Positions 46,349 through 55,636 are shown, counted from the first letter of the stretch. The stretch: DNA of 64,000 nucleotides from Pirellulales bacterium (GCA_016935315.1 JAFGRD010000036.1:1-64000); one strand, 5' to 3'. A program made the numbers and translations. Notes: a model not told the origin generated them from the letters alone.

Positions 46349-47749
46349 ATGAGACTCTGGGTCTTTCCCGTGGTCGTGCTGAGTATTGTCTGCCTGGCCG
46401 GATGCCCCGCATCGGATCAGGGGCCCGCCAAGTCGGTCGCAAAAGGCGGCCCCGATCAGTCTCCCACGGGTGCCGAAGAGCCGCAGCCCGACGTGCCCGA
46501 GCCCCCGGTGAAGGAGCCCACCCCGGGCGAAGCAGCACCGCCGACGGTGCAACCGCGGGCGGATGCCGTGGAAGTGGCGGCCGCCGTGAAGCGGGTCGAG
46601 GACCTTGGCGGAACGGTCAAGTACGACGCCGACCAGAATGTGGTTGAGGTCGATCTGAACGATCTGCAGGTCAGCGATGACGACGTGGAGGCCCTTACCA
46701 TATTGGCTCACCTTCAGAAGCTTGCTCTCTGGGGCGCCGACATCACGAACACGGGTGTGCAGCACCTCACCAAGCTGCCGTCGCTGCGGGAGTTGGTGCT
46801 CTTCAACACGTCGATCGACGACGAAGGCATGGCCTCCCTGGCCGCATTGCCCAACCTGACGAACCTCAACCTGCAACGCAGCACCTACCTGACGGACGAG
46901 GCTCTGGCGCAGTTGAAGGGCATGCCGAAACTGCGGTACCTGACGCTGATGTACAACAACTTCACCGATTCCGGCATGACCTATGTGAAGGAGCTGCCCG
47001 ATCTGGCCATGCTGGACCTTCGCGGCTGCATGATGGTGGGCGACGACGGCCTGGCGGGCGTCAGCCAGTTGCCCAGGTTGAGGAGCCTGAAACTCCGCAG
47101 CTCGTCGATCACCGACACCGGCCTGGAACATCTCAAGGGCATGACCTCGTTGACCGAATTGTCGATCGAGGACTCGGCCACGGATGCCGACGGGATGCAG
47201 TATCTAAGCGGCCTGACCAACCTCACCCAATTCAACATCAATCGCACGTACGTCACCGACGAAGGCTTCCAGCACTTCACGAACCTCAACAAGCTCGCAA
47301 AGCTCTTCGTGCGTGATCTCCGCATCGACGGCTCCGGCTTGGCACACTTGAAGGGGGCGACCGGTTTGAAGTTGCTCGATATCCGCGAGTCGGACCTCAC
47401 CGATGAGAACATGGAGCATCTCAAGCCCTTTGTCGAACTCGAATGGCTCGATCTCTGGCACACCCAAATCACGGACGCCGGGCTGGCGCCGTTGGCCGGG
47501 TTGACCAATCTGAAGTACCTTGGCCTGGAAGACACCTCGCTGAGCGACGCCGCGTTGAAGCACCTCGAAGGGCTCGACAAGCTCGAAGAGCTCATCCTGA
47601 TTCAAAACGCCGCGATCACCGACGCCGGCGTGGACTCGCTGCTGAAGCTCAGAGCCCTCAAGAAGCTGCATCTGACGCGAACCGGGATTACCGACGAAGG
47701 CATCCAGCGCCTCAAGCAGGCCCTGCCGGAGTGCGAGATCATTCGTTGA
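46349..47749 (+). CDS. Leucine-rich-repeat lipoprotein
   Basis: 466 residues. ATG 46349 has AAGGAG upstream and starts a lipoprotein signal (WVFPVVVLSIVCLAGC, lipobox LAGC, Cys19). A Pro/Glu-rich spacer of about 60 residues leads to about fourteen RNase-inhibitor-like leucine-rich repeats of 23-25 residues (for example LTNLKYLGLEDTSLSDAALK HLEGL; recurring IT(D/N)xGLxHL). Such LRR proteins are common on planctomycetal cell surfaces and probably bind protein partners. The ~290 bases upstream separate it from the divergent oxidoreductase and should hold both promoters. Confidence 0.9.
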   Translation: MRLWVFPVVVLSIVCLAGCPASDQGPAKSVAKGGPDQSPTGAEEPQPDVPEPPVKEPTPGEAAPPTVQPRADAVEVAAAVKRVEDLGGTVKYDADQNVVEVDLNDLQVSDDDVEALTILAHLQKLALWGADITNTGVQHLTKLPSLRELVLFNTSIDDEGMASLAALPNLTNLNLQRSTYLTDEALAQLKGMPKLRYLTLMYNNFTDSGMTYVKELPDLAMLDLRGCMMVGDDGLAGVSQLPRLRSLKLRSSSITDTGLEHLKGMTSLTELSIEDSATDADGMQYLSGLTNLTQFNINRTYVTDEGFQHFTNLNKLAKLFVRDLRIDGSGLAHLKGATGLKLLDIRESDLTDENMEHLKPFVELEWLDLWHTQITDAGLAPLAGLTNLKYLGLEDTSLSDAALKHLEGLDKLEELILIQNAAITDAGVDSLLKLRALKKLHLTRTGITDEGIQRLKQALPECEIIR

Positions 47750-47808
47750 TGGGTTGATTCGCTCGTGCCTGCATTGCGAATGGTTGGGACGACGTACGAG
47801 CCCTCGGC

Positions 47809-48915
47809 TCAGCGATCGCACATGTCGGCCAATTCCCGAAGATACTCCAACGCCTCGTCCACGTCGGGGGCCGCGACGCCGGCCACCCGGCCCAGATCGT
47901 CACAGGCGGCCAAGAGCCGCAGGTCCTCGAAATCCTCGGAGCTTTCCAGCCGGCGGCGGGCGCGAACGCCCAGTGTGCCCTCGCGCAAGGCATGCGCTTC
48001 CATGTGATGTTCGATCAGCCATGCCGTCCGCGGCGTGATGAATCCTCCCAGTGCCTCCAACCCGGCGGCAATGTGCTCTTGGCGATCGATCCCCTTTCCG
48101 ACGTCGTGCAACAAGGCCGCCAGCAGCAGTTCTTCGTCGTAGGGCCGCTCGTTGCGGACCAGGTCGAACACCTGAAGGCTGTGATAGAGCACGTCGCCCT
48201 CGGGATGATACTTCGGGCCCTCCTTGGTTTGCTCCAGCGGCAACAGCAGCATCTCGTAGATCTGGAACCGGTCCACCTTGCTCTCGGCCTCGAGCACGGC
48301 CTCCTCCAAGGGCAGGTCGGGGTGCTCCCGCTCGAGCAGTTGCTCCAACTCGGCGATGCTCGCCCGCTCGATCGCCTTGCCGGTGATCGAACTCTTGAAG
48401 ACGTAGTGGGCCATGTTCGAGGCGTAGATCGTCAGCTCGAACGGGAAGCAGTCGGTGGCATGGATGTGGACAAAGGTCTGCTCGCTTCCTTGCTTGCGAA
48501 CGCGCTTTCGCTCCACGTGGTGCGTAACTCCCTCCGCGTCCAGCGCCGCCGCCACCGCTTCGACGCTGTCGGAGAAGACGTGCAGGTCGATGTCGGACCC
48601 TTTGCGAACATGGCCGGTCATGGTGCTGCCGATCAGCCGCGGCCGAAACGCCCGCAGGATCCGCATCATCCGCAACGCGGCCACGCGCATCTCACGGAGC
48701 TTCTCGCTGCGGCGCCGGCCTTCGTGCATGCGCGCCAACGCTTGGATCTGGTCGCGGATCTCGCGGTTGCTGGGCAGGTCGCTCGGCTTGACGTCACCGC
48801 TGCAGATCCGCCGGGCCGCCTTCATCTTCGCCCGAAAGTACTCCGCTTCATCCCGCGCGTACATCAGCCGGGCCGCCTCCCAGGCGATCTGGCGACGCAA
48901 TCGATTAGTTGGCAT
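47809..48915 (-). CDS. Nucleotidyltransferase / HD-domain phosphohydrolase fusion
   Basis: 368 residues from ATG 48915; a longer in-frame start would run through the dispersed repeat. A helical N-terminus precedes the nucleotidyltransferase motif GSTMTGHVRKGSDIDLHVFS (residues ~95-115), with the two Asp of the catalytic triad. An HD phosphohydrolase domain follows near 240-330 (YHSLQVFDLVRNE, LLAALLHDVGKGID, LIEHHMEAHAL). The order recalls tRNA nucleotidyltransferase and GlnD-type proteins, but it lacks their other domains. Substrate unknown. It converges with the LRR gene (59-base gap), and repeat copy 2 sits directly upstream of its start. Confidence 0.88.
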   Translation of the reverse strand: MPTNRLRRQIAWEAARLMYARDEAEYFRAKMKAARRICSGDVKPSDLPSNREIRDQIQALARMHEGRRRSEKLREMRVAALRMMRILRAFRPRLIGSTMTGHVRKGSDIDLHVFSDSVEAVAAALDAEGVTHHVERKRVRKQGSEQTFVHIHATDCFPFELTIYASNMAHYVFKSSITGKAIERASIAELEQLLEREHPDLPLEEAVLEAESKVDRFQIYEMLLLPLEQTKEGPKYHPEGDVLYHSLQVFDLVRNERPYDEELLLAALLHDVGKGIDRQEHIAAGLEALGGFITPRTAWLIEHHMEAHALREGTLGVRARRRLESSEDFEDLRLLAACDDLGRVAGVAAPDVDEALEYLRELADMCDR

Positions 48916-48933
48916 GGTCCCATGCGCCGTAAC

Positions 48934-49036
48934 TATTGATGTTTGCATGGTGAATGATCCAGGCCGGCCGACGTGAGGCCGGGCGCGTCGGGCTCCCGTT
49001 GGTCGCCCTCGCGCATTGAGTGTGCAAACGTCAATA
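48934..49036. repeat. Dispersed repeat family 2, copy 2
   Basis: It begins TATTGATGTTTGCATGG and ends TGTGCAAACGTCAATA, with 13 of 14 terminal bases inverted. It shares GAATGATCCAGGCCGGCC and TCGCCCTCGCGC with copy 1 and has about 15 additional bases in the middle. It ends 18 bases before the start codon of the HD gene, so it is likely transcribed in its 5' leader. Confidence 0.75.
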
Positions 49037-49329
49037 AGCCCGTCAATGCGGCGCGGGGCTGTACGGACGGGACTCCTCGAATCGCCACACGTCAGCGAAG
49101 TGGCGGCTGGACCGATCTTGTAGCCGAACCCGCGAGAATTCAGCGAGACTTCCGCTTGCCGTGCGAATCGAAGGTGCCGAATCTGAAGTTCTGCGACCTC
49201 AGCTTCCCTCTGGCTGAAACGCCATTTCCAATCAAATATACGCTTCCTGGCCGCCGATCTCAAGGGTCGCTTCCTGGTCCCCAGGGCCCCCAGCGGGCGG
49301 CGGGCTCCGAGGTGATGTCGCCGGGGCCG

Positions 49330-50064
49330 CTATTCCAATTGCCGACCGCTGTCCGAGGGGGCGCGATGTGCCGCAGTCTGCTCTGTGTCTCGTTGGCGAC
49401 CGGGAAAGAAGAAGCCCCAGACGGAAGCCGCCGTATAGCCGGCCGGCAGCAGCAGCAGGAAGCAGAGGCCGTAGCCGCCGACGGCGAGCGCCAGCAGAAG
49501 CGGCGCCGCGTAGTGCCGGGGCATTGCCGCCAGGCGGGCGGCCAGTCCGTTCCGCTCGCGGGCGTACTGATCGAGGTGGACGGGGCTGACCGCCGCGGCC
49601 ACGCTGCGATGCACGAAGTCGGTCATCGCCGTATGGCCCGTGCTGCCGTGGCAGACGGCGCAGCCTTCCTTCAGCGTGCCCTGCAGGTTGCCCATGTGGG
49701 CCTTGTGACAGAGCATACACATGTAGTCGGCGCCGTCCTTGTCGTCGAATCGGGTCACGTGGGGCCAGTTGGAAAACCGCTTGCGATGGATGGCCTGGTG
49801 GCAGCGTTTGCAGCCGCAGAACGAGCCCGAGTGCAATCCACCATGACATTCGTAGCACTGCACGTTCTGCCGGGCGTGCTGAGAAATGCTCCACTCGTCG
49901 TACTGATCGACGTGGCAGACCCGGCACGTTTGGGCGTCGACCAGTTGGTCTGCGGCCGGCGGCTGGTCGGACGCACGGGCCGCGGCGGCCCCGAAAACGG
50001 CGGCCACGCCCCAGATCACCGCCGCCGGGCGGAACGCGGCGGACCTTGCACCAGGCGTCTTCAT
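49330..50064 (-). CDS. Membrane-anchored pentaheme c-type cytochrome
   Basis: 244 residues from ATG 50064. The Sec signal is AAVIWGVAAVFGAAAARA. Five CxxCH heme sites are present: CRVCH (47), CYECH (70), CKRCH (85, preceded by FCGC), CMLCH (116) and CAVCH (135). One C-terminal transmembrane helix lies near residues 186-217 (YAAPLLLALAVGGYGLCFLL). The heme domain is periplasmic and would carry electrons; spare His residues could be distal ligands. It begins 5 bases after the DUF362 stop and is the last gene of that operon. The redox partner is not visible. Confidence 0.9.
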   Translation of the reverse strand: MKTPGARSAAFRPAAVIWGVAAVFGAAAARASDQPPAADQLVDAQTCRVCHVDQYDEWSISQHARQNVQCYECHGGLHSGSFCGCKRCHQAIHRKRFSNWPHVTRFDDKDGADYMCMLCHKAHMGNLQGTLKEGCAVCHGSTGHTAMTDFVHRSVAAAVSPVHLDQYARERNGLAARLAAMPRHYAAPLLLALAVGGYGLCFLLLLPAGYTAASVWGFFFPGRQRDTEQTAAHRAPSDSGRQLE

Positions 50065-50069
50065 GGCGA

Positions 50070-51533
50070 TCACGATCCTGTGGCGCGATAGGGTTGAAGC
50101 TTGTTGCTGGAGCGCCAGATGACCGGGGGCGCGTAGGGATGAACCCGCGGCAACGTTCCGGCGCCGGCCGCGCAGACGATGGATTCTCCGTAGTCTTCCA
50201 GTTGTCCGAAGGCCGGCCCCGAGGCGAGCCCGCCCGAGTTGACGATCAGGGGGACGCTTTCCGGATCGTAGCCCATCACCCGGGCGCAGACGGCGTCGAC
50301 CCGCACCGGATCGACCCCGGCGACGATGGTTCGTGAGTAGACACGGCTGTCGGTGATCGGACCGTCGCCTTCGGTGCCGATGATTCCGTCGACGACGTTC
50401 AGGCGCCGCCGCTGCGGGGTGGGCTGCAGCCTTCCCTGACGGTCGCAGTAGAGGATGATTCGGTTCAAATCGGCCAGCGACCGCCACAACACGTCGTTGG
50501 CGGGGGCAGCTTCGGAACGCCGCTCGATCGTTACGTAGCGGCTGTCGAAATGGGGCACGTCGCGCATGCCGCACTCGCGTATCTTGGAGAGGTCTTTGCT
50601 CGCCAGATGCTCTTCCATGCGATCGGGCGGCATGCGAAAAAGCGTGCTCATCAGGTTCAGCCCCATCATGTTCTTCAGCGCCAGCGTCACGCCCGTCCAC
50701 GCGTGCGTCTTCATTTTGGGCAGGTTGATGAAGACGTCGCAATCGAGGTAGCTGTTGGCGATGGCGTACAGGCCGTGCCGATAGCCTCGCGGATCGAATC
50801 CTTGCGAGTCGGGCACGTCGTAGAACATATCGTCCTTCACGGGGCCGGAGTCGTGGCACAGGCCCTCGCGGGGAATGTCCTTCAGCAACGAACGGTCGTC
50901 CAGAAAGACCCACGTGAAATCGTCGGCGTTGCCGTCCTGGTGCTCGAAGACCGTTTCCGGGTGCTTCCGAGCAAGATGCTCCAGCCAAGACGCCATGTTC
51001 AGGAAGCTGCGGCCATAGAACCACGTGGCGGCGTAGGTCATCGTCATGGGGGCTTCCACGATGCGAACCTTCGCGGCCCCCGCCCGAGCCGCCAATTCGA
51101 CCACGGCGTGGACCAGGCTCGGGTGCGTGATCGGAATCGGGAAGATGTATTGCGTACACCAGTTCGGCTTGATCACCACCACGTCGCCCGGGCGAACGAC
51201 GTTGCCCAGCGGATTCGCCAAATCGGCCGGGTTCAGCAGCATCAACGCCTCTTCCACCAGCGGATAGCAGGGATTGTTGCCCCGGTCGTAGTCAGACGGA
51301 TTGCCGATCGGTGGGTACATCAGGCTCCGCTCGGTTTGGGCAACCGCCACGGGATTGTCGGGCAAACCGCCCAGGCGGCGATGCACGTTTTCCACCCGGG
51401 CGATGGTCGACTGCTCCGATTCCACCGTCTGGCCGCATCCCGAGATCGATAGCGCGGCGCCGCCGGCCACGACCGCGGCGCCGCAGCGGCAGGCCTCGCC
51501 GAGAAATCGCCGCCGACTGACGGTCTGCTTCAT
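50070..51533 (-). CDS. DUF362 family Tat-exported protein
   Basis: 487 residues from ATG 51533, overlapping the upstream stop by four bases (ATGA). The leader is SRRRFLGEACRCGAAVVAGG, and Cys in LSISGC may be lipidated. DUF362 features are GDVVVIKPNWC, INLPKMKTHAWTGVTLALKN, VDGIIGTEGDGPITDSR and AGVDPVRVDAVCARVMG. The usual C-terminal [4Fe-4S] ferredoxin motif of many DUF362 proteins is absent. Family members are of uncertain function, with iron-sulfur or redox associations. Coupling to the pentaheme cytochrome suggests an envelope redox role, by inference. Confidence 0.9.
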   Translation of the reverse strand: MKQTVSRRRFLGEACRCGAAVVAGGAALSISGCGQTVESEQSTIARVENVHRRLGGLPDNPVAVAQTERSLMYPPIGNPSDYDRGNNPCYPLVEEALMLLNPADLANPLGNVVRPGDVVVIKPNWCTQYIFPIPITHPSLVHAVVELAARAGAAKVRIVEAPMTMTYAATWFYGRSFLNMASWLEHLARKHPETVFEHQDGNADDFTWVFLDDRSLLKDIPREGLCHDSGPVKDDMFYDVPDSQGFDPRGYRHGLYAIANSYLDCDVFINLPKMKTHAWTGVTLALKNMMGLNLMSTLFRMPPDRMEEHLASKDLSKIRECGMRDVPHFDSRYVTIERRSEAAPANDVLWRSLADLNRIILYCDRQGRLQPTPQRRRLNVVDGIIGTEGDGPITDSRVYSRTIVAGVDPVRVDAVCARVMGYDPESVPLIVNSGGLASGPAFGQLEDYGESIVCAAGAGTLPRVHPYAPPVIWRSSNKLQPYRATGS

Positions 51534-53332
51534 CGTGTTCCTCCCGTCGGGGCCGAGCCGCCTCGGCCGTGTGCCAGGCGGGCGGCGCGCGGCTTGGGCT
51601 GGTCGGCCGGCTCCAGCAGATAGACGCCGTCGCGATGCCTCAGTCGCAACCGGCCGGGCGCGCTGCGGTACGCATTCATGCCGGCGAGAATCCGCTCGTC
51701 ATGCGGCGCCAAAGAGACTTGCCTCAGCGGCTCGATCACCCGGAAGGCCTCGTCGCCAAGCTGCCTTGCGGCAAACACCAAATCGACTGCTTCCGGCATC
51801 GGAACCTCCTTGCCCGGCCCGATTTCCCGGAACTCGAACTGATAGTTGCGAGCCAGGACCGCCACGGGCACGCCGTCTCGCCGACACACGTAGAGGCAAG
51901 TCTGGTCGGGTACGTAGAGCGCATAAACCAGGAATTCAAGGCGGAAGTTGGCAATGATCAGGCCCTGACGGTCCCGGCAATAGCGGGCGATGGTGCGCAC
52001 CGACGGCGCGAGCAACTCGCGGGGATGATCAGCGTGCCCGATCTGAGCACGCGTGGACGTGACCCGCCTGCCGCCGAGAATACGGCTTCCGTTGGGGTCT
52101 TTCCACATGAGTACGGTGAACAGAAAGACGTTCAACGCACAGAAGACCAACACGTGCGTGACGGCGAAGGTTTGCTCCAACCGATCGCCGCCGCCGGCCG
52201 GGCGGGGAACTCCGAACCGGGCAATCGCCAGCCGCATCCACAACGCCGCCCGGAGAATGCCCATCGCGGCGAGGATCGTCAGCCCCGGCACGGCGACCGC
52301 CGCATATTCCTCCGCGTGATAGGTCCCGGCCGCCATCAGCAACACGGTGGGAAGCAACCAGGTCAGCAGAAAACGCCAAGGCGTCGATTCGATCGAGTCG
52401 CGATGCCGCCGAGGCAGCGGAATCAGCACAATCGGAAGCAGCAGGGCAACCGCTCCCAGACTGGGCGCCACCGCGGCCGCATACTCAACCATGGACGCGA
52501 CCAGCGCCCGAACGGCCCCAACAACGTCGCCGCGGCAGAGTGTGCCCAACGCGGACGGTTGCCAACTCGTCGCAGCGAAATGGTCGGTCAGGGCCGCCAG
52601 GTAGCCGGGCTGGCTTGCGCCCCGGAGGAACAGGGGAATCGCCCACGCTGCCAGAACGACGGCAAACGCCAGGGCCGCCTTCGCCTTGCCGAGCGGCCGG
52701 ACGCGCCACAGCCCGTAAACTGCAAGTGGGCCCATCGCCACGCCGGCCCAGTTCACGTTGCACCGAATGCCCAGTGCCAGCGCAAACAGTACGGCAAGCA
52801 ATACGCCCTTGGCGTCGCCGGGCCGACGGATCAACCCGAGGACGGTCAACCCGATCGCAGCGCTGGCGCAAACGTCCAGGCCGAACGTCATCCCGAGCGT
52901 GGCCGAATGCCAGGCCAGCGGCGATACGAAGAAGACCGCCGCCGCAACGGCGCCGACTCGACGCGAGACGGCCCGCGACGCCGCGAGGAACACGAGCACG
53001 ACCGCCAGGCCATCAGCGGCACAGGCCACCAAGAGCACGGTCTGGGCCGGAGAAGCCGCCAAAGGTCGAACGAGCTTCAGCAGCAAGACGTAGACGGGCT
53101 CACCCGGAGGGTGAGGCATGTGAAGAGCCACGTCGTAGTGCGAGATCGCCGCGGCACTCTGAACCGTGTCCCAGGTGAGCAGGTACTGGCTGCGCAGCCA
53201 CCAGCGTGAAGCGAACGTGAGGCCGGCCAGCAGAGCGAGCATCGCGACGAGCCACCAACCGGCGGTGGTCCGGGCTCGGTCGCGGCGCGCGACGCCGACG
53301 GTTTCGGCGGCGCCATGGGTCTCAGACTGCAT
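51530..53332 (-). CDS. DUF2723-like multi-pass membrane glycosyltransferase
   Basis: 600 residues from ATG 53332 (AGGGA nearby; longer in-frame starts lack a site). Helix 1 is near 24-41. The first periplasmic loop has YLLTWDTVQSAAAISHYDVA and then MPHPPGEPVYVLL, matching the WDxxx...HPPGxPxY signature of DUF2723 (protein O-mannosyltransferase-like, GT-C fold). Ten or so hydrophobic segments follow, then a soluble C-terminal part of about 190 residues. A lipid-linked sugar would be transferred to an external acceptor. It is the first gene of a coupled operon with the DUF362 and cytochrome genes; the link between them is unclear. Confidence 0.8.
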   Translation of the reverse strand: MQSETHGAAETVGVARRDRARTTAGWWLVAMLALLAGLTFASRWWLRSQYLLTWDTVQSAAAISHYDVALHMPHPPGEPVYVLLLKLVRPLAASPAQTVLLVACAADGLAVVLVFLAASRAVSRRVGAVAAAVFFVSPLAWHSATLGMTFGLDVCASAAIGLTVLGLIRRPGDAKGVLLAVLFALALGIRCNVNWAGVAMGPLAVYGLWRVRPLGKAKAALAFAVVLAAWAIPLFLRGASQPGYLAALTDHFAATSWQPSALGTLCRGDVVGAVRALVASMVEYAAAVAPSLGAVALLLPIVLIPLPRRHRDSIESTPWRFLLTWLLPTVLLMAAGTYHAEEYAAVAVPGLTILAAMGILRAALWMRLAIARFGVPRPAGGGDRLEQTFAVTHVLVFCALNVFLFTVLMWKDPNGSRILGGRRVTSTRAQIGHADHPRELLAPSVRTIARYCRDRQGLIIANFRLEFLVYALYVPDQTCLYVCRRDGVPVAVLARNYQFEFREIGPGKEVPMPEAVDLVFAARQLGDEAFRVIEPLRQVSLAPHDERILAGMNAYRSAPGRLRLRHRDGVYLLEPADQPKPRAARLAHGRGGSAPTGGTR

Positions 53333-53477
53333 TCGGCATTCCCTTGCCTGGCAACATCGTGGCTGTCGAGGAGTGTTCAGCAGACAGGCCAAAGACGAAC
53401 GAGTATACGATGTGCCCTTCGGACCCGGCAACCCCAGTTTGGACCCCCCACAAGCCGGGAACCAGAAGCGAGTTCGT

Positions 53478-53552
53478 ACTCGCGATCTGTCAAAGAGTGA
53501 ACTCGGCACTCTCATGGGTCGAAAGGCGCCGCAGACGCCTTTCGATCCACGA
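53478..53552. repeat. Diverged remnant of the IS630-derived MITE family
   Basis: From about 53478 the sequence aligns with the MITE end and hairpin: an ACTCGC...AAAGAG...GGCACTCTCATG stretch, then a 13-bp stem (53517-53529 with 53537-53549, one G-T pair) with a seven-base loop, CCGCAGA. The loop is the inverse complement of the loops in elements A and B, with one change. It directly follows the stop codon of the HEAT/TPR gene (53553) and could act as its 3' hairpin. Confidence 0.65.
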
Positions 53553-54215
53553 CTACCGGTCTTCGACCATACGCGCCAAGCGGACGACCTCGGACCGAAC
53601 CCCCTCAAGGTCGGGGTTCAGTCGCAAGGCCCGGCGGAAGCTCTCCAGTGCGGAGACGGGGTTGCGCAACTCCAAGTAGGCTTGGCCCATGTTCGTGGCG
53701 GCCACGAAATGATACGGATTGATCTCCAACGCCTGGTGGCAGTCACGAATCGATTCGGCGTATTGGCCGAGATTGAATCGCGCGATCGCTCGCTGGTTCC
53801 AGGCCTCGGCAAACCAGGGCGCCTTGCCGACCAACTCGGTTGCTCTGCGAATTGCCTCTTTGTACTGCTGGGCGGCGTTGAGGCGAATCACGATCCCGAG
53901 CTCTTGGCGTTCCTCTTCACTCCCTGCCCGGGTCCAGATGGAGCGAATGCTGTTCTCGGCGAGCGTGCGGACGGTGCGATCGTCATCCAACAGGGCGAGT
54001 CCGACAGTATGGTTCGCCGTGTAGTCGCCCAGGAACCCCAATGCCAGCACCGCGGCTCGCCGGACCTGACGTTCCGGGTGACCGGCCAGCCTTTGCAGTG
54101 TGCCCGGCGTATAACGCTTCGAGACCTGGCTGATGAATCTGGCCGCGTCCTGATCGTTCAGGTACTGTTGGTAAAGGGTCGACAGGCACGGGCTTCGACG
54201 TTGATCGCTGTTCAC
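53553..54215 (-). CDS. HEAT- and TPR-repeat protein
   Basis: 220 residues. GTG 54215 was chosen because GGGAGG precedes it; a longer frame runs upstream through non-coding-looking sequence. Residues ~40-90 contain a HEAT-like repeat (AGHPERQVRRAAVLALGFLG), and residues ~100-205 hold three or so TPRs (AEAWNQRAIARFNLGQYAES; VAATNMGQAYLELRNPVSAL). There is no signal peptide. It is probably a cytoplasmic protein-interaction scaffold; partners unknown. The gene stands 220 bases upstream of the DUF2723 operon on the same strand. Confidence 0.8.
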   Translation of the reverse strand: MNSDQRRSPCLSTLYQQYLNDQDAARFISQVSKRYTPGTLQRLAGHPERQVRRAAVLALGFLGDYTANHTVGLALLDDDRTVRTLAENSIRSIWTRAGSEEERQELGIVIRLNAAQQYKEAIRRATELVGKAPWFAEAWNQRAIARFNLGQYAESIRDCHQALEINPYHFVAATNMGQAYLELRNPVSALESFRRALRLNPDLEGVRSEVVRLARMVEDR

Positions 54216-54429
54216 ACCGGACCCTCCCACATGTTTCAAAGCACAACGCTGCCCCCAAGCGGTACCGAGGAAGCCGGCTGCCCCATAACTTCGATTGTAG
54301 CCAGAACCCGGCGGGCACATCAACGAAAAACACCACTGCGAAATGAGTTTTTGGTCTTTTCGGCGCGTCCAACTTGAAACAGAATGGATGTCGTTTCCCA
54401 CACTTAGCCAGAGCCTGTAGGCCAAACGA

Positions 54430-55587
54430 GTGACAAGCTCAGCGCTTCCAACCCGCGCGATTTGGGGGCGGTACGCCCTGATAGGTGCCATGACCTTCGT
54501 CGTGTGGGGGGGGCTGTACCAGACGGGCATGCCTGCCCAGTGGCTGGCCGGCGCCGCCCTACAGAAACAGCTTGCCCAAGGCGTCGATGTCTGGTGGTCC
54601 GACAACCCGTTGCGATCGGCGTTGGACGGCTTGTCTCGGGCCCAGCGGGTCGCGGTGATGATCGATCGCCGAGTCGATCCGGGGCAAAGACTGGACTTGC
54701 AGCTCAAAGGCGTCCCACTGGCTGCGGCGTTGCAGCAGATCGGAGAAGGCTGCGGCCTCGGGGTCTCGATGTTCGGGCCGGTTGCCTATTTCGGTCCCCC
54801 GGAGATCACTTCCCGGTTGCGAACCATTGCCGCCATGCGGATCGAGGAGATTCGAGGCATGCCGCCGCCGGTTCAGGCCGTATTCCTGCGGCCGAGGGCG
54901 ATGGCCTGGGACGACTTTGCGACGCCCCGGGAGCTGTTGATGCAACTGGCCAAGGAGAACGGTCTCGAGTTGATCGGACTGGATCGCGTCCCGCACGATC
55001 TATGGGCCGCCGCCGATCTGCCGCCTTTGTCGCTTGCCGACCGACTCACGTTGATTGCCGTCCAGTTTGACCTGACGTTCCGGATCGACTCTCGGGGCTC
55101 GGCCGTCGAGTTGCTGCCGGTGCCCGAGAGTGTGGCTGTAGTCCGCCAATACCCGGGCGGTCGCCAGCCAGAGGCCACCGCGCAGAAGTACGCCTTGTTG
55201 GTTCCCGACGCCCGGATCAAGGTCGTCGGCGACGAGATCTACGTAAAGGGGCTGGTCGAGGACCACGAGCGGCTGACCTCTCCGTCGCATCCGCCCCGCG
55301 ACGCCGAGCAGGGATCGGCTTCCGAAGTGGAACGGATTCGCATCGACAAGATGTCGGTGCAGGAGATTCCCGTGGGACCTTTGCTGGAACAATTGGCCGA
55401 TCGGCTGAAACTCGACCTGAGGATCGACCACGCGGCCTTGGAGGCGGCCGGCCTCTCGCTCGAGCGACGTGTCTCGGTAAGCATTCAGAACGCTACCGTG
55501 GACGAGTTGCTGCGCGCGGTGGTTCAGCGCGCCGGCCTGAAGTACATCCGTCGGGGCAAGGTGGTCGAGATCAGCCCAGCCGACTGA
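54430..55587 (+). CDS. STN-domain (secretin/TonB N-terminus-like) envelope protein
   Basis: 385 residues from GTG 54430; ATG 54490 is an alternative. An N-terminal hydrophobic segment (YALIGAMTFVVWGGLYQ) is a signal or anchor. STN-like repeats lie near residues 55-115 (NPLRSALDGLSRAQRVAVMI; LQLKGVPLAAALQQIGEGCG) and 313-380 (IPVGPLLEQLADRLKLDLRI; VSIQNATVDELLRAVVQRAG). It contains no secretin channel domain or TonB box, so it is a stand-alone periplasmic adaptor-like protein. It converges with cheY. Confidence 0.75.
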   Translation: MTSSALPTRAIWGRYALIGAMTFVVWGGLYQTGMPAQWLAGAALQKQLAQGVDVWWSDNPLRSALDGLSRAQRVAVMIDRRVDPGQRLDLQLKGVPLAAALQQIGEGCGLGVSMFGPVAYFGPPEITSRLRTIAAMRIEEIRGMPPPVQAVFLRPRAMAWDDFATPRELLMQLAKENGLELIGLDRVPHDLWAAADLPPLSLADRLTLIAVQFDLTFRIDSRGSAVELLPVPESVAVVRQYPGGRQPEATAQKYALLVPDARIKVVGDEIYVKGLVEDHERLTSPSHPPRDAEQGSASEVERIRIDKMSVQEIPVGPLLEQLADRLKLDLRIDHAALEAAGLSLERRVSVSIQNATVDELLRAVVQRAGLKYIRRGKVVEISPAD

Positions 55588-55601
55588 AGGGGCCTTGCGG
55601 A

Positions 55602-55625
55602 CCGATCCACGGGCCTCTGGATCGG
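55602..55625. terminator. Short hairpin between convergent genes
   Basis: CCGATCCA and TGGATCGG pair perfectly around an 8-base loop between the stop codons of the STN-like gene and cheY. There is no T tract, so termination is only possible, not certain. Confidence 0.3.
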
Positions 55626-55636
55626 AAGGAAGCGGT

